From Chitinophaga silvisoli (GTDB lineage: Bacteria > Bacteroidota > Bacteroidia > Chitinophagales > Chitinophagaceae), in the NCBI RefSeq assembly GCF_003412465.1, contig NZ_QTJV01000006.1, positions 558,001 to 622,000 of the forward strand: a stretch of 64,000 nt of DNA. The letters are read 5' to 3'. The position numbers and the translations under genes were made by a program. Every line of letters starts with the position of its first letter. The first letter of the stretch is position 1. Below are positions 7,916 through 16,892 of this stretch, one piece after another. Under the pieces are notes generated by a model. The model worked only from the letters and a program-made list of their open reading frames with translations, was not told the origin of the DNA and did no database searches.

Positions 7916-8446
7916 TTATTGCCAGTTATTCCGCTCTTTCAGCTTTTCGATGTGTGCCAGGTGGTGTTTTCCATGCCAGGAATAGGTTCCGGCAACCTGT
8001 CTGAGAAAGAAGGTTTCACCATGTTCCGGATGGGTGAACACGCGCTCCCATTGTTCGGGGCTCATGTTGTCCATCAGGGATACCCAGCGGGTATGCAGGG
8101 CATGGAGCAGTGTGAGGGAAATATTGATGGGCGTTTTAGATACATCCGGGAGTTCGGCCCAGGCGGCTTCGTCGTAGGGCTTGATGACAGGGTTGTCTTC
8201 TGTCAGGGCCAGTTTGAAGCGGGTGTAGGCATTCATATGACTATCTGCGAGGTGATGCACTACCTGGGTCACCGTCCAGCCGCCGGGGCGGTAAGGAGTG
8301 GCGAGTTGGGGGGCATCGAGTGTCTGAACGGCTATTTCTACCAAAGATGGCAGGAAACGAATGTCGTTGATAAAACTCCTGAGCTGTAAGTCAGATATTT
8401 TTGACGGGGCCTGAAACCGGCCGATCGGGTATTTGAGATCTTCCAT
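7916..8446 (-). CDS. DinB-superfamily YfiT/BstA-like putative thiol transferase
   Basis: A 176-residue four-helix DinB-fold protein close to the YfiT/BstA group. Visible blocks are YPIGRFQAP at the N-terminus, RPGGWTVTQVVHHLADSHMN near residues 55-75 with the first metal-binding His, and YSWHGKHHLAHIEKL near the C-terminus with the His pair. In Bacillus relatives the enzyme transfers bacillithiol and was earlier called a metal-dependent hydrolase; whether this organism makes bacillithiol cannot be seen here. It is the first gene of a two-gene unit with the Nudix hydrolase. Start ATG at 8446 chosen because it gives the family N-terminus. Confidence 0.85.
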   Translation of the reverse strand: MEDLKYPIGRFQAPSKISDLQLRSFINDIRFLPSLVEIAVQTLDAPQLATPYRPGGWTVTQVVHHLADSHMNAYTRFKLALTEDNPVIKPYDEAAWAELPDVSKTPINISLTLLHALHTRWVSLMDNMSPEQWERVFTHPEHGETFFLRQVAGTYSWHGKHHLAHIEKLKERNNWQ

Positions 8447-8485
8447 GATAATGATTCGTCCGGTAAGGAGGGCCTTACTTTTTTT

Positions 8486-8628
8486 GTATTAAATGCGGTC
8501 GTATTAAAGGCAAAAAGCGTTTTGAATTAAAAGCAAAAGCATGTTGAATTAAACAGAAACATGTTGAATTAAACAAAAGCACCTTACATTAAATTCAGAA
8601 CGCACCCTGTATTAAACAAAAGCACCGA
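8486..8628. repeat. Degenerate tandem repeat, about 21-bp unit, ~7 copies
   Basis: Seven imperfect units built on GAATTAAACAAAAGCATGTT or GTATTAAACAAAAGCACC follow each other without spacers between the ABC ATPase stop and the DinB-like gene start. Unit length drifts from 15 to 23 bp. The lack of unique spacers rules out a CRISPR array. Confidence 0.75.
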
Positions 8629-8652
8629 TCCTGGTCCAGCTTCAACTTCAGT

Positions 8653-9417
8653 TTACACTTCCCTCAGCGCCTCCCCTGTCAGCGCAATAAACACATCCTC
8701 CAGGTTCGCCTTCTTCACCTCCTTCTTCCTTTCAAATCCACCTGCCACCAGTTTATCAATCAGCGCATCCGGCGATTCCAATGCAATAATCCGACCATGG
8801 TCTACAATCGCACAGCGATCACACAAAATTTCTGCTTCATCCATGTAGTGCGTAGTGATCACCACCGTGGTCCCCTGCTCACGCACCTGCAGGATCAGGT
8901 CCCAGAGATTACGCCTTGCCTGCGGGTCTAAGCCCGTAGTCGGTTCATCCAAAAAGATAATCTTCGGTTTATTGATCAGCGTAGTGGCAATGGAGAAACG
9001 TTGTTTCTGTCCGCCGGACAGCTCTTTGAACTTATTTTTGGCTTTGTCTTCGAGGTTGAAGATTTTGAGCAGCTCTTTTGCATCGGCCTGCTGGTTGTAG
9101 AGACCACAGAACAAATCTATGAGTTCTACCAGGTTGAGGCCCGGGTAATAACCAGAACTTTGCAGCTGAACACCGATGACTTTTTTAATCCCCTCCGGAT
9201 CCTTGTCAAGGTCCATTCCATCTACGAATACCTTTCCGGATGTCTTTTCACGGAGGGTTTCGATAATCTCTAAAGTAGTGGATTTACCGGCACCATTGGT
9301 ACCCAGCAGCCCGAATATTTCATTTTCATAAACATCGAAACTGATACCATTTACTGCTGTAAAATCCCCATATTTCTTGACAAGGTCCTTAACTTCTATG
9401 ATCTTCCTCTTTTCCAT
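8653..9417 (-). CDS. ABC-2 type transporter ATP-binding protein
   Basis: A 254-residue ABC ATPase. Walker A is GTNGAGKST (39-47), the signature LSGGQKQR is at 133-140, Walker B with the catalytic Glu is IIFLDEPTTGLDP (153-165), and the switch His lies in TTHYMDEAE. The sequence resembles ATPases of drug- or polysaccharide-type ABC-2 exporters (CcmA/DrrA-like), which energise a separate membrane permease. No permease gene is next to it: downstream lies a repeat tract and the DinB-like gene. The partner must be elsewhere, or the ATPase has another role. It is set off from the CAP gene by a strong terminator. Confidence 0.9.
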   Translation of the reverse strand: MEKRKIIEVKDLVKKYGDFTAVNGISFDVYENEIFGLLGTNGAGKSTTLEIIETLREKTSGKVFVDGMDLDKDPEGIKKVIGVQLQSSGYYPGLNLVELIDLFCGLYNQQADAKELLKIFNLEDKAKNKFKELSGGQKQRFSIATTLINKPKIIFLDEPTTGLDPQARRNLWDLILQVREQGTTVVITTHYMDEAEILCDRCAIVDHGRIIALESPDALIDKLVAGGFERKKEVKKANLEDVFIALTGEALREV

Positions 9418-9433
9418 AGGACTAAATTAGCAC

Positions 9434-9474
9434 AAAAAAAATCGCTTTTGCTGCTGGCAAAAGCGATTTTTTTT
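9434..9474 (-). terminator. Terminator of the CAP-domain gene
   Basis: A near-perfect stem of about 18 bp (core ATCGCTTTTGC / GCAAAAGCGAT) with A and T runs on its flanks, so it can work on either strand. It separates the CAP gene from the ABC ATPase. Confidence 0.85.
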
Positions 9475-9492
9475 ACTGAAGGTTCAAAACCT

Positions 9493-10044
9493 TTATTTCT
9501 TTGGAGCGGGTGCTTCTTTATGTACGATAAACACCTGTGTAAAGAATATAATCCTGCTGTCCTTAGAGGAATGCGCGCTACCGATACCGATCCGGTCAAA
9601 ATTGCCCAGCATATTTTTCCTGTGGCCGGGGCTCTTGATCCATCCGTTTACTACCTGTTCTGCATCCAGGTTCCCATAAGCTACATTCTCGGCTGCACCG
9701 GGAATATTACCAAATACAGTGCTGAGTCTGGCCACACGCTCTTCAAAACCGTCATGACCAAAGGCGGTCGCCCCTGTTGCCATTGCTTTACTGTGCTTGT
9801 ACGCCTGTCCGCTGCAAGTAGCATCAAGGATCAATGGCGGTTTACCCTGGCTAGCCCTGAATTTATTGGTATAATACAGGATTTCCTGCGCCATGTTGGT
9901 ATCATTACCATCGGTGTTCGATCGGGTAGTCGTAGGAGTAGACTTTGTAGTCGCAGTATCTGCCGGCGCAGCGCCTCGTGTACAGGCCAACAGGTTCAGC
10001 GACAGGATACTGAATAGCGTCAGTAATGTAAGTTTGCGTGTCAT
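9493..10044 (-). CDS. CAP (SCP/PR-1-like) domain lipoprotein
   Basis: A 183-residue predicted lipoprotein: signal peptide MTRKLTLLTLFSILSLNLLA followed by Cys21, then a Thr-rich linker to about residue 48. The CAP domain contains FRASQGKPPLILDATCSGQA, the AAENVAYG block (usual GENVAYG) and SPGHRKNMLG, all hallmarks of bacterial SCP-like extracellular proteins. Some CAP proteins have proteolytic or lipid-binding activity; most bacterial members have no known function. It would be anchored in the outer or inner membrane facing the periplasm or surface. It has its own terminator and no obvious operon partner. Confidence 0.9.
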   Translation of the reverse strand: MTRKLTLLTLFSILSLNLLACTRGAAPADTATTKSTPTTTRSNTDGNDTNMAQEILYYTNKFRASQGKPPLILDATCSGQAYKHSKAMATGATAFGHDGFEERVARLSTVFGNIPGAAENVAYGNLDAEQVVNGWIKSPGHRKNMLGNFDRIGIGSAHSSKDSRIIFFTQVFIVHKEAPAPKK

Positions 10045-10141
10045 ATGTTTTTGAATAAATAAAAGAAATTCACCATTAGACTAAAATCACTAATGCTGGT
10101 TTAGCAATAGTTATACCAAAAACTTACATGTTAGTATTTTT

Positions 10142-11152
10142 TTAACTATTCACTATTCTTTGCCAAACGTCCATCATGTTTTTAGAGCCCAGGAAGACCG
10201 GAACCCGCTGGTGCAGCTTGGCTGGTTTCAGCTCCAGCAACCTTTGTCTGCCGGTAGCCATAGCCACCCCGCCTGCCTTTTCCATAATGAAAGACATCGG
10301 GTTGCACTCATAACATAAACGTAAACGCCCCCCTGCATATTTTCCAAAAGCCGGATACATAAAGATCCCGCCCTGGATCAGGGTTCTGTGCACTTCTGCC
10401 ACCATACAGCCTACGAAACGGTGGCGATAGATCTTGCCATGCTCATCTTTGGCCAGCCAATAGTCGATAGCCTTGCGGATGCCATTCTCGTAAAGGTGGT
10501 AGTAACCAATGTTAACAGAAAAAATGTCACTTTCAGGCGGACATTTCAGGTTAGGGTGTGACAGGCAAAATTCACCGATGCTTGGATCGAGGGTAAAGCC
10601 CTGCACACTCCTGCGGGTGGCATACACCAGCATGGTAGAGGAACCGTAGATAATATAACCAGCCGCAATCTGCTCGTAACCGGGCTGTAAGAAGTCTTCG
10701 AGCTCGCATACGGAACCTACGGGGGTCAGACGGCGATATACAGAAAAAATAGTACCGATGGATACATTTACGTCAATATTGCCTGAACCATCCAGGGGAT
10801 CGATCAATACCACGTACTTGGATGCTTTGGAGTATTCGTCAGTAAAGGGAATGAAGTCTTCATTCTCTTCAGAAGCCACGCCGGCGCAGTAAATACTGTG
10901 TTTCAATGCATTGATAAACTGGTCGTTTGCGAATACGTCCAGCTTTTTTACGTCTTCTCCCTGTACGTTGACCTTATTGGCCTCGCCCAGGATATCGGCT
11001 ATACCAGCCTTATTCACCTCCACATTTACTCGCTTTGCAGCCAATCCGATATCCCGTAGTAAACCTGATAATTGTCCGGTAGCGCCGGGGTAGTTCCTCA
11101 ATTCCTGGATTGTAAACTCGTCAAGAGTCATTACTTTTCTATTGATACTCAT
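10142..11152 (-). CDS. fbp: Class 1 fructose-1,6-bisphosphatase
   Basis: A 336-residue cytoplasmic enzyme that hydrolyses fructose-1,6-bisphosphate to fructose-6-phosphate in gluconeogenesis. The metal/substrate motif DPLDGSGNIDVNVSIG lies about one third into the protein; FVGCMVAEVHRTL and GGRLRLCYECNPMSFIMEKA near the C-terminus are also typical of class 1. The frame extends upstream to 11185, but the ATG at 11152 (MSINRKVMTLDEF) gives the expected N-terminus. The gene is divergent from the aspartokinase, sharing a 160-base upstream region. Confidence 0.95.
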   Translation of the reverse strand: MSINRKVMTLDEFTIQELRNYPGATGQLSGLLRDIGLAAKRVNVEVNKAGIADILGEANKVNVQGEDVKKLDVFANDQFINALKHSIYCAGVASEENEDFIPFTDEYSKASKYVVLIDPLDGSGNIDVNVSIGTIFSVYRRLTPVGSVCELEDFLQPGYEQIAAGYIIYGSSTMLVYATRRSVQGFTLDPSIGEFCLSHPNLKCPPESDIFSVNIGYYHLYENGIRKAIDYWLAKDEHGKIYRHRFVGCMVAEVHRTLIQGGIFMYPAFGKYAGGRLRLCYECNPMSFIMEKAGGVAMATGRQRLLELKPAKLHQRVPVFLGSKNMMDVWQRIVNS

Positions 11153-11314
11153 TCTATAATGGATTAGTGAATATTCATTGCACAAGGTTACACTAATGTA
11201 ACAGATTTCGTCCTATTTTAATGGAACTGTCATTTTCAGCGAAACAAATTTTTAAACATATTCAAAGTTGATTTACTTTGCCCCGAATTTTTTTAACGGA
11301 AGATAAACTCACAT

Positions 11315-12580
11315 ATGAAGGTTTTCAAATTTGGCGGTGCAAGTTTAGAAAGTATTGAACGAATCCAGCAAGTAGCTGCGATTGTTCAGTCATTTCCTGA
11401 TCAACAGATCCTGATCGTTATTTCTGCTATGGGCAAGACGACGAACGAACTGGAAAAGGTAGCCGAAAACTTTTATCTCCGTAAGCGCGAAATTGCGGCG
11501 CAGTTGCTTTTCAACATCGAAAAATCGCACACAGAAGTGGCAGAAAAGCTGCTGGGAAGCAGGACTCACCCTGTTTTTGATCAGCTGCAAACGTTCTTTA
11601 CCGAGGCAGAATGGACCCTGGGCGAGAAGCCAGGCCGCCCCTACGACTATTACTACGACCAGCTGGTAAGTCTGGGGGAACTGCTCAGTACTGCCATCGT
11701 CAGCGCTTACTTTAACCTGGCAGGGGTACCTAATACCTGGCTGGATGTGCGGGATGTGTTCAGAACAGACGATACTTTCCGTGAGGCAAACATCGACTGG
11801 GAAGTTACAGGCCGCCAGGTGGAACAAAAAGTACTCCCCCTCTTCAAAAAAACCAATGTGGTAGTAACACAGGGCTTCATTGGCAGTACCGATGAAAATG
11901 AAAGTGTGACCCTGGGCCGGGAAGGTTCTGACTACTCAGCAGCTGTGTTTGCAAACCTGCTGAATGCAGAGAGCGAGACTATCTGGAAAGATGTGGAAGG
12001 GCTGAAGAATGCGGATCCTAAATTATTCCCGAATACGATCAATATCCCTGAAATCAGTTTTAGCGAGGTGATTGAAATGGCCTATTATGGGGCACAGGTA
12101 ATTCATCCAAAGACGATCAAGCCTTTGCAGAACAAGCAGATTCCACTGTATGTGAAGAGCTTTTTGAATAAGGACCTGCCAGGTACGGTGATCAGGGAGG
12201 ATATCGATGTAAAACAGCTCCCTCCTATTATCGTAGTGAAGAAGAACCAGGTTTTACTGACTATCACGGCCAAGGATTTTGGGTTTGTAACGGAAGACAG
12301 GATCAGCGATATCTACGAACTGTTTCACAAACTGAAAATTAAGATCAACCTGATGCAGAACGCAGCCATCAGTTTTAGCTGCTGTATAGATAATAGTCCG
12401 GAGAAGATTGAGACCCTGATCAAGGCGCTCCATGAGAATTATAAGATCGAGTATAACGAAGGGCTGGAGTTGCTGACGGTGAGGTATAATAAGGACGGGG
12501 TGATGAATGAACTGATTAATAATAGAACCGTGTTGCTGGAGCAAAGGTCTCCGGTTACGATCCAGGCTTTACTGAAGTAA
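11315..12580 (+). CDS. lysC: Aspartate kinase (monofunctional)
   Basis: A 421-residue aspartokinase that phosphorylates aspartate as the first step of the lysine/threonine/methionine branch. It opens with VFKFGGASLES (kinase N-lobe), contains EGSDYSAAVFANLL and WKDVEGLKNADPKLF (nucleotide/aspartate site), and ends with a regulatory region from about residue 310 that has the layout of paired ACT domains. Unlike the copy at 50561 it has no homoserine dehydrogenase domain. Proteins of this size could feed lysine/diaminopimelate synthesis while the fused enzyme feeds threonine; that split is an inference. A TACTTTG box, one base short of the consensus, lies upstream near 11270. Confidence 0.92.
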   Translation: MKVFKFGGASLESIERIQQVAAIVQSFPDQQILIVISAMGKTTNELEKVAENFYLRKREIAAQLLFNIEKSHTEVAEKLLGSRTHPVFDQLQTFFTEAEWTLGEKPGRPYDYYYDQLVSLGELLSTAIVSAYFNLAGVPNTWLDVRDVFRTDDTFREANIDWEVTGRQVEQKVLPLFKKTNVVVTQGFIGSTDENESVTLGREGSDYSAAVFANLLNAESETIWKDVEGLKNADPKLFPNTINIPEISFSEVIEMAYYGAQVIHPKTIKPLQNKQIPLYVKSFLNKDLPGTVIREDIDVKQLPPIIVVKKNQVLLTITAKDFGFVTEDRISDIYELFHKLKIKINLMQNAAISFSCCIDNSPEKIETLIKALHENYKIEYNEGLELLTVRYNKDGVMNELINNRTVLLEQRSPVTIQALLK

Positions 12581-12586
12581 TAAAAT

Positions 12587-12620
12587 AAAAAAGGCTTTTA
12601 CCTGGGTAAAAGCCTTTTTT
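12587..12620. terminator. Bidirectional terminator
   Basis: AAGGCTTTTACC and GGTAAAAGCCTT form a perfect stem flanked by A and T runs between two convergent genes. Confidence 0.9.
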
Positions 12621-12630
12621 ATTTTTATAA

Positions 12631-13089
12631 CTAATTCAATCTTTTCAGGTAATACCAGGTACCGCTATACCAGGAGTTGTACAGGATCAGCAGCCCGTTC
12701 TTTGTCTCCAGCGGACGCAGGTCAAAATCATCTGAAGTCCCCCCTTCCACACCGGTCAGGTTCATTCTATAATAGATTTGTGTCTGTTTTTCAACGTCAT
12801 ATATCCATTCCATTGCATAATGATGCGTAGTATCATTCTTTGTCCAGATCAGGGAATCTGCTGTAATCCGGATAAAGAAATTGGTGTACAATGTAGTATC
12901 CTGCAGGGACGGCATAGAACCAGGCCCGTAAATGGTCTGGGTCACCTGAAATGAGCCGGTAGAATACTTTTTGATTACTTCAAGACTTTCCTTCGCAAAA
13001 GAATGGTTATCCTCGATAGTAAAGGGAGGATCTTTCTTACAGGAAGCCATCACAAGAACTAACAGGCTAATAATCAGACATCTATTCAT
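12631..13089 (-). CDS. Unknown lipoprotein
   Basis: A small predicted lipoprotein (152 residues from the ATG at 13089; the frame is open to an ATG at 13122). The chosen start gives MNRCLIISLLVLVMASCKK, a lipoprotein signal ending in ASC followed by Lys-Lys. The mature part is beta-rich with no motif I recognise and ends in NSWYSGTWYYLKRLN, which resembles lipocalin-like small Bacteroidota lipoproteins. It is convergent with the aspartokinase and has its own promoter. Function unknown. Confidence 0.7.
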   Translation of the reverse strand: MNRCLIISLLVLVMASCKKDPPFTIEDNHSFAKESLEVIKKYSTGSFQVTQTIYGPGSMPSLQDTTLYTNFFIRITADSLIWTKNDTTHHYAMEWIYDVEKQTQIYYRMNLTGVEGGTSDDFDLRPLETKNGLLILYNSWYSGTWYYLKRLN

Positions 13090-13132
13090 AAGGGTATAGG
13101 TTTTCAAGGATATATTGAACATTTTAGTAATA

Positions 13133-13140
13133 CAAATTTA
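13133..13140 (-). promoter_or_regulatory. -7 promoter box, unknown lipoprotein
   Basis: The minus strand reads TAAATTTG, an exact TAnnTTTG match, 11 bases before the upstream ATG at 13122 and 44 bases before the preferred ATG at 13089. Confidence 0.5.
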
Positions 13141-13286
13141 TTAAAATTTTTAATAATTCCTTATAAAATGGCTATCTGCGTAAAAATTGATGATTTGGTC
13201 ATTTTAACCTGAAATATTTTCAAAAAAAAGTGTGACCTTTCTGCAACCTTTTTTCGGCTATATCGTCTTTTAATAAAACAACCCAT

Positions 13287-13484
13287 ATGAGAAAGGTATT
13301 CATATTCACTATTATAACCCTGGGTATGCTTACCATTATTGCGCTGGAGGGCCGTTCCTTACATGACCAACAACTAAGGGATCACTGTTACGATAGTAAA
13401 ATCTTACCAGTATTCCTGCTCAACTTCGGATACCAATGGACTAAACCGCTAAGTCACGACCACAGCCATCAACTAGAGATCTGA
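13287..13484 (+). CDS. Small membrane or secreted peptide coupled to the next gene
   Basis: A 65-residue frame starting MRKVFIFTIITLGMLTIIAL, which reads as a signal anchor or signal peptide, followed by a His/Asp-rich tail ending HDHSHQLEI. The stop ends six bases before the ATG of the TonB-receptor-like gene, close enough for translational coupling. No family is recognised. It could be a genuine small envelope protein or a leader frame. The hydrophobic segment and tight spacing are the only support. Confidence 0.4.
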   Translation: MRKVFIFTIITLGMLTIIALEGRSLHDQQLRDHCYDSKILPVFLLNFGYQWTKPLSHDHSHQLEI

Positions 13485-13490
13485 TTGTTT

Positions 13491-15935
13491 ATGAAAAAAC
13501 TCATCATGCTTATTTTGCTTACCTATGTAAGCTACAGGGAATGCCATGCTCAGAATGTAAATGGAAAAGTCACGGTGAAGGTGATGGACGAGAAAGGGCA
13601 GCCCCTGCCATTTGCCAGCGTAGTGCTGCGGCTTACAAAGGACTCTACCCTGGTAAAGGGAGAACTGAGTGCGGCAGATGGCAGTGCCAGTTTTGAAAAA
13701 ATAAAAAATGGTCAATACTTTGTTCAGAGCTCTTTAATGGGCTACCAGACAGCTTACACGCCGGCCTTCTCCATTGACCCTACCCATACCGCTGTACAGT
13801 TTCCGAACATGACACTGTCCGGCTCTTCGAAGAACCTGCAGGGAGTGACCATCTCTGCGCAAAAACCTTTTATTGAACGCAAAGAAGGTACCACCGTATT
13901 GAATGTAGAAAGCAGCGTAGCCGCGGCAGGCAGCAATGTACTGGATGTACTGCGCCGGGCACCGGGTGTGCAGATAGATAAAGACGATAATATTTTACTG
14001 AAAGGGAATGGTGGGGTGACCGTCATGCTGGATGGAAAACTCACCTACCTGAGTGGCGAACAACTCGCCAATTTGCTGAAAAGTTTGCCGGCAGAAACCG
14101 TCTCACAAATTGAGATCATGACTTCTCCTTCCGCCAAATATGATGCTGCCGGCAACTCTGGGATTATTAATATCAAAACAAAAAAGGGAGTCGCTACAGG
14201 TATTAACGGCTCCCTGAATGGGAGTGGTGGTTTTGGCCGCTATGGGTTTTATAATACCGGGCTAAACCTGAACTGGAGAACTGAAAAGTTCAATGTGTTT
14301 GGCAATTACAATCATGGTGACAGGCATTTTTTCAACGAGCGACTAGCTACAAGGATTGTAAACGGAGATAATAAGGAAGAAGCGCAGTTCTTTTCTGCAC
14401 CACAGTTTGGAAAACGCAACTTTATCAGCAACCAGTATAAACTGGGCTTTGACTATTTTATTACCCCAAAGCATACGGTGGGTGTGTTAGTGAATGGGTA
14501 TAACAATTTCTTCCGTAGCACGATCAATAACACCACGAATATTTACCGCCTGGGAAATCCGACCCTGGATTCTTCCCTGAACTCAGTGACCACCAATGAT
14601 CATAACTTTAATTCCAATACAATCAATTTTAATTATAAAGGTCAGCTGGACACAATTGGTACGGAGATCAGTATAGATGCAGATTATGCAAAGTTTGGCT
14701 ATCACCGCCGGGTGTACCTGAATGATAGTATGTACTATCCGGAAGATCCTAAATTTAAGAATCCCCATTCGATCAGGAACTTCACTACGACCAATATTAC
14801 CATCAAAAGTATTAAGGGGGATTTAGTACTGCCTTTCAACAAAACGACCAAACTGGAAACGGGTGTGAAGGGCAGTTTTGTTACGACGGACAACGTACTC
14901 CTGTACGATTCACTATATGAAGGCAAATACATTCCGGCACTCTCCCAAAGCAATCATTTTATCTATACTGAAAATGTGCTGGCGGCATATGGAATTATCA
15001 AGAAATCTTTCAAAGGCGGTACGGATGCACAGCTGGGTCTGCGTGTGGAAGGGACCAGTTCGAAAGGGAACTCTGTCACCTACAATTCTGTGGTAAAAAG
15101 ACACTATGTGAGTTTCTTTCCGAACCTGACGGCGGATCATACTTTCAGCAAGGATCATAAACTGGGTATCACCTTTGCCCGGCGGATCAACAGGCCTGAG
15201 TATGAGGATATGAATCCTTTTATATTTTACTCTGACAGGTATACCTATGGACGGGGAAACCCTTACCTGAAGCCGGAATTTACAAACATCGCGGAGCTGA
15301 CTTATACCTATAAGCAACAGTATATTGTGAGTGTAAGTTATGACCGTACGGAGAATTTTATTGCGGAGTATTTAGAGCAGAATGATTCTACAAAGGTGAC
15401 CACGAGTTATGACAAGAACTATGATCACAGGCAGGGCTGGCACCTGACACTGACACTACCGGCCAACCCGACCAAGTGGTGGAATATCAATAACACCCTG
15501 AATATGAATTACAATTACTATGCGCTGAAAGATTCAGGGATGGATATTGTGAATTCAGCCGTAGGGGCGCATTTTGAAACCACGCACACATTCACGCTGC
15601 CGGGCAACTGGAAGGTGGAGCTGAATGCATACGCGGGCACGCCTTACCAGTGGGGGGTATGGAAAGGAAAGGCTTATTATGCAATCGGTGGCGGGGTACA
15701 GAAAACGCTCCTCGATAAACGTCTGAATTTGAAACTGAATTTTACGGATGTGACGAACGGGGATCAGTTCAGGGGAGCTGCGGTATATGGAAATGTAGAT
15801 TTCCACATTCATAACCAGTGGCAGAACCGGACGGCGAGTCTGAGTGCGACGTATAGTTTTGGGAATAGTAAGATCAAAGGGGCGAGGGAGCGGCAGACGG
15901 CTACGAGTGCGGAGGCAAAGAGATCCGGTGGATAA
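13491..15935 (+). CDS. TonB-receptor-like outer-membrane barrel (CarboxypepD_reg + OMP_b-brl_3)
   Basis: An 814-residue outer-membrane protein. A signal peptide (MKKLIMLILLTYVSYRECHA) is followed by a carboxypeptidase-regulatory-like domain (about 25-110, with GKVTVKVMDEKGQPLPFASV), a plug domain (about 115-230, with VLDVLRRAPGVQIDKDD and GNSGIINIKTKKG) and a large barrel with C-terminal strand SLSATYSF. This is the OMP_b-brl_3 type of TonB-dependent-receptor relative common in Bacteroidota, distinct from SusC. The tail after the last strand is basic and Ala/Arg-rich (RERQTATSAEAKRSGG). The frame is open to a TTG at 13485; the ATG at 13491 is preferred. Its ligand is not evident and no SusD follows. 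Confidence 0.88.
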   Translation: MKKLIMLILLTYVSYRECHAQNVNGKVTVKVMDEKGQPLPFASVVLRLTKDSTLVKGELSAADGSASFEKIKNGQYFVQSSLMGYQTAYTPAFSIDPTHTAVQFPNMTLSGSSKNLQGVTISAQKPFIERKEGTTVLNVESSVAAAGSNVLDVLRRAPGVQIDKDDNILLKGNGGVTVMLDGKLTYLSGEQLANLLKSLPAETVSQIEIMTSPSAKYDAAGNSGIINIKTKKGVATGINGSLNGSGGFGRYGFYNTGLNLNWRTEKFNVFGNYNHGDRHFFNERLATRIVNGDNKEEAQFFSAPQFGKRNFISNQYKLGFDYFITPKHTVGVLVNGYNNFFRSTINNTTNIYRLGNPTLDSSLNSVTTNDHNFNSNTINFNYKGQLDTIGTEISIDADYAKFGYHRRVYLNDSMYYPEDPKFKNPHSIRNFTTTNITIKSIKGDLVLPFNKTTKLETGVKGSFVTTDNVLLYDSLYEGKYIPALSQSNHFIYTENVLAAYGIIKKSFKGGTDAQLGLRVEGTSSKGNSVTYNSVVKRHYVSFFPNLTADHTFSKDHKLGITFARRINRPEYEDMNPFIFYSDRYTYGRGNPYLKPEFTNIAELTYTYKQQYIVSVSYDRTENFIAEYLEQNDSTKVTTSYDKNYDHRQGWHLTLTLPANPTKWWNINNTLNMNYNYYALKDSGMDIVNSAVGAHFETTHTFTLPGNWKVELNAYAGTPYQWGVWKGKAYYAIGGGVQKTLLDKRLNLKLNFTDVTNGDQFRGAAVYGNVDFHIHNQWQNRTASLSATYSFGNSKIKGARERQTATSAEAKRSGG

Positions 15936-15983
15936 GATTTTCGAAGGTATAGGTCCGTTTTTTTAGGTTTTGAAATATAAATT

Positions 15984-16020
15984 AAAACGGCTGCTTCTTT
16001 TTGGAAGTCAGCCGTTTTTG
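15984..16020. terminator. Bidirectional terminator
   Basis: AAAACGGCTGCTTC and GAAGTCAGCCGTTTT pair with a single bulged base, between the convergent barrel and CBS genes. Confidence 0.85.
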
Positions 16021-16024
16021 CGTT

Positions 16025-16462
16025 TTATCTGGTACCTTTGATATAACCTTCGAGGTTATTGATAATGTATTTTTGCTCATTGATAATGTACTTGACCACA
16101 TCACCTATGGAGATCATCCCTACCAGCCTGTCCTGATGGTCCATGACCGGAAGGTGGCGGATGTGCTTTTCAGTCATTTTCACCATACAGTCCTCAATAG
16201 AATCATTTTCGGTGACCGAAATGGGGTTTTCTGTCATGATCTCCCGGATCAGGGTTTCCTTGGAGGCGCGGCCTTTTACGATTACCCTACGGGCATAGTC
16301 ACGTTCAGAAAAGATTCCACAGACTTTTTCATTGTCCAGAACAATGAGTGCGCCGACATTTTTGTCTACAAGCACGCGGAGAGCTTCAAAGACGGTGATG
16401 TCGGGATGGATGGAGTAGACTGCATGCCCTTTGGTTTGCAGAATATCGCGTACTGTTCCCAT
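16025..16462 (-). CDS. CBS-domain pair protein
   Basis: A 145-residue protein made of two CBS motifs: about residues 8-60 (HAVYSIHPDITVFEALRVL, then VGALIVLDNEKVCGIFSERD) and about 72-130 (ISVTENDSIEDCMVKM, then HIRHLPVMDHQDRLVGMISI). CBS pairs bind adenosyl nucleotides and regulate enzymes or channels, or act as stand-alone sensors; no partner is adjacent. The frame runs upstream to 16537, but the ATG at 16462 (MGTVRDILQTKG) gives the standard N-terminus. Confidence 0.9.
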   Translation of the reverse strand: MGTVRDILQTKGHAVYSIHPDITVFEALRVLVDKNVGALIVLDNEKVCGIFSERDYARRVIVKGRASKETLIREIMTENPISVTENDSIEDCMVKMTEKHIRHLPVMDHQDRLVGMISIGDVVKYIINEQKYIINNLEGYIKGTR

Positions 16463-16589
16463 AACGAGGAGATTTAGGAGGTGAAGAATGGAGTACTGCT
16501 TTATTTCTAAGTTAAGATTTTTGGGGGAAAATAGCAAGTGGGGAGGTGGGAGCCAACTATGGGTAGCAACATCTATTTTGGGGGATATG

Positions 16590-16746
16590 CCTTTAGGGAG
16601 ATAGGCCTTCTGGTTTCAGGAAGATACGCCCTCCGGTTTCAGGAAGTTACAACTCCGGATTCGGGAAATACCAAGCTGGTTTCGGGAGATACAACTTCGG
16701 TTTCGGGAGATACCACTCCGGTTTCAGGCAAATACGCCTTCCGGCA
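16590..16746. repeat. Degenerate tandem repeat, about 21-bp unit, ~7 copies
   Basis: Units of the form GGGAGATACCACTCCGGTTT plus C are repeated about seven times; three are exactly 21 bp, others 22-23. It lies in the gap between the divergent CBS and GH105 genes. The 21-bp period keeps a plus-strand frame open (VSGDTTP-like repeats), but this looks like a by-product of the repeat. The rest of 16463-16892 shows no gene. Confidence 0.75.
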
Positions 16747-16892
16747 GGAAAAATCAGGCAGCAAGGTTAAATTCCGTCATTCTCCTAAAATATCGGAGAC
16801 AAAATATTGCATTACAAATTTTTAAATATTACTTTACGCAAATTTTACATCAAAACATGTATTATTTGCTACCCTAATAACATTCATCATAT

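Noticed and set aside
8486..8628. Possible CRISPR array
   Set aside because: Units are adjacent and degenerate with no unique spacers, and no cas genes are in the window.
9448..10017. 189-codon plus-strand frame opposite the CAP lipoprotein
   Set aside because: The minus-strand gene has a lipobox and CAP motifs; the plus frame begins inside the terminator.
16538..16825. Plus-strand 95-codon frame with VSGDTT repeats
   Set aside because: It is kept open by the 21-bp intergenic repeat; unit lengths of 22-23 bp elsewhere in the array break the frame logic and there is no start context.
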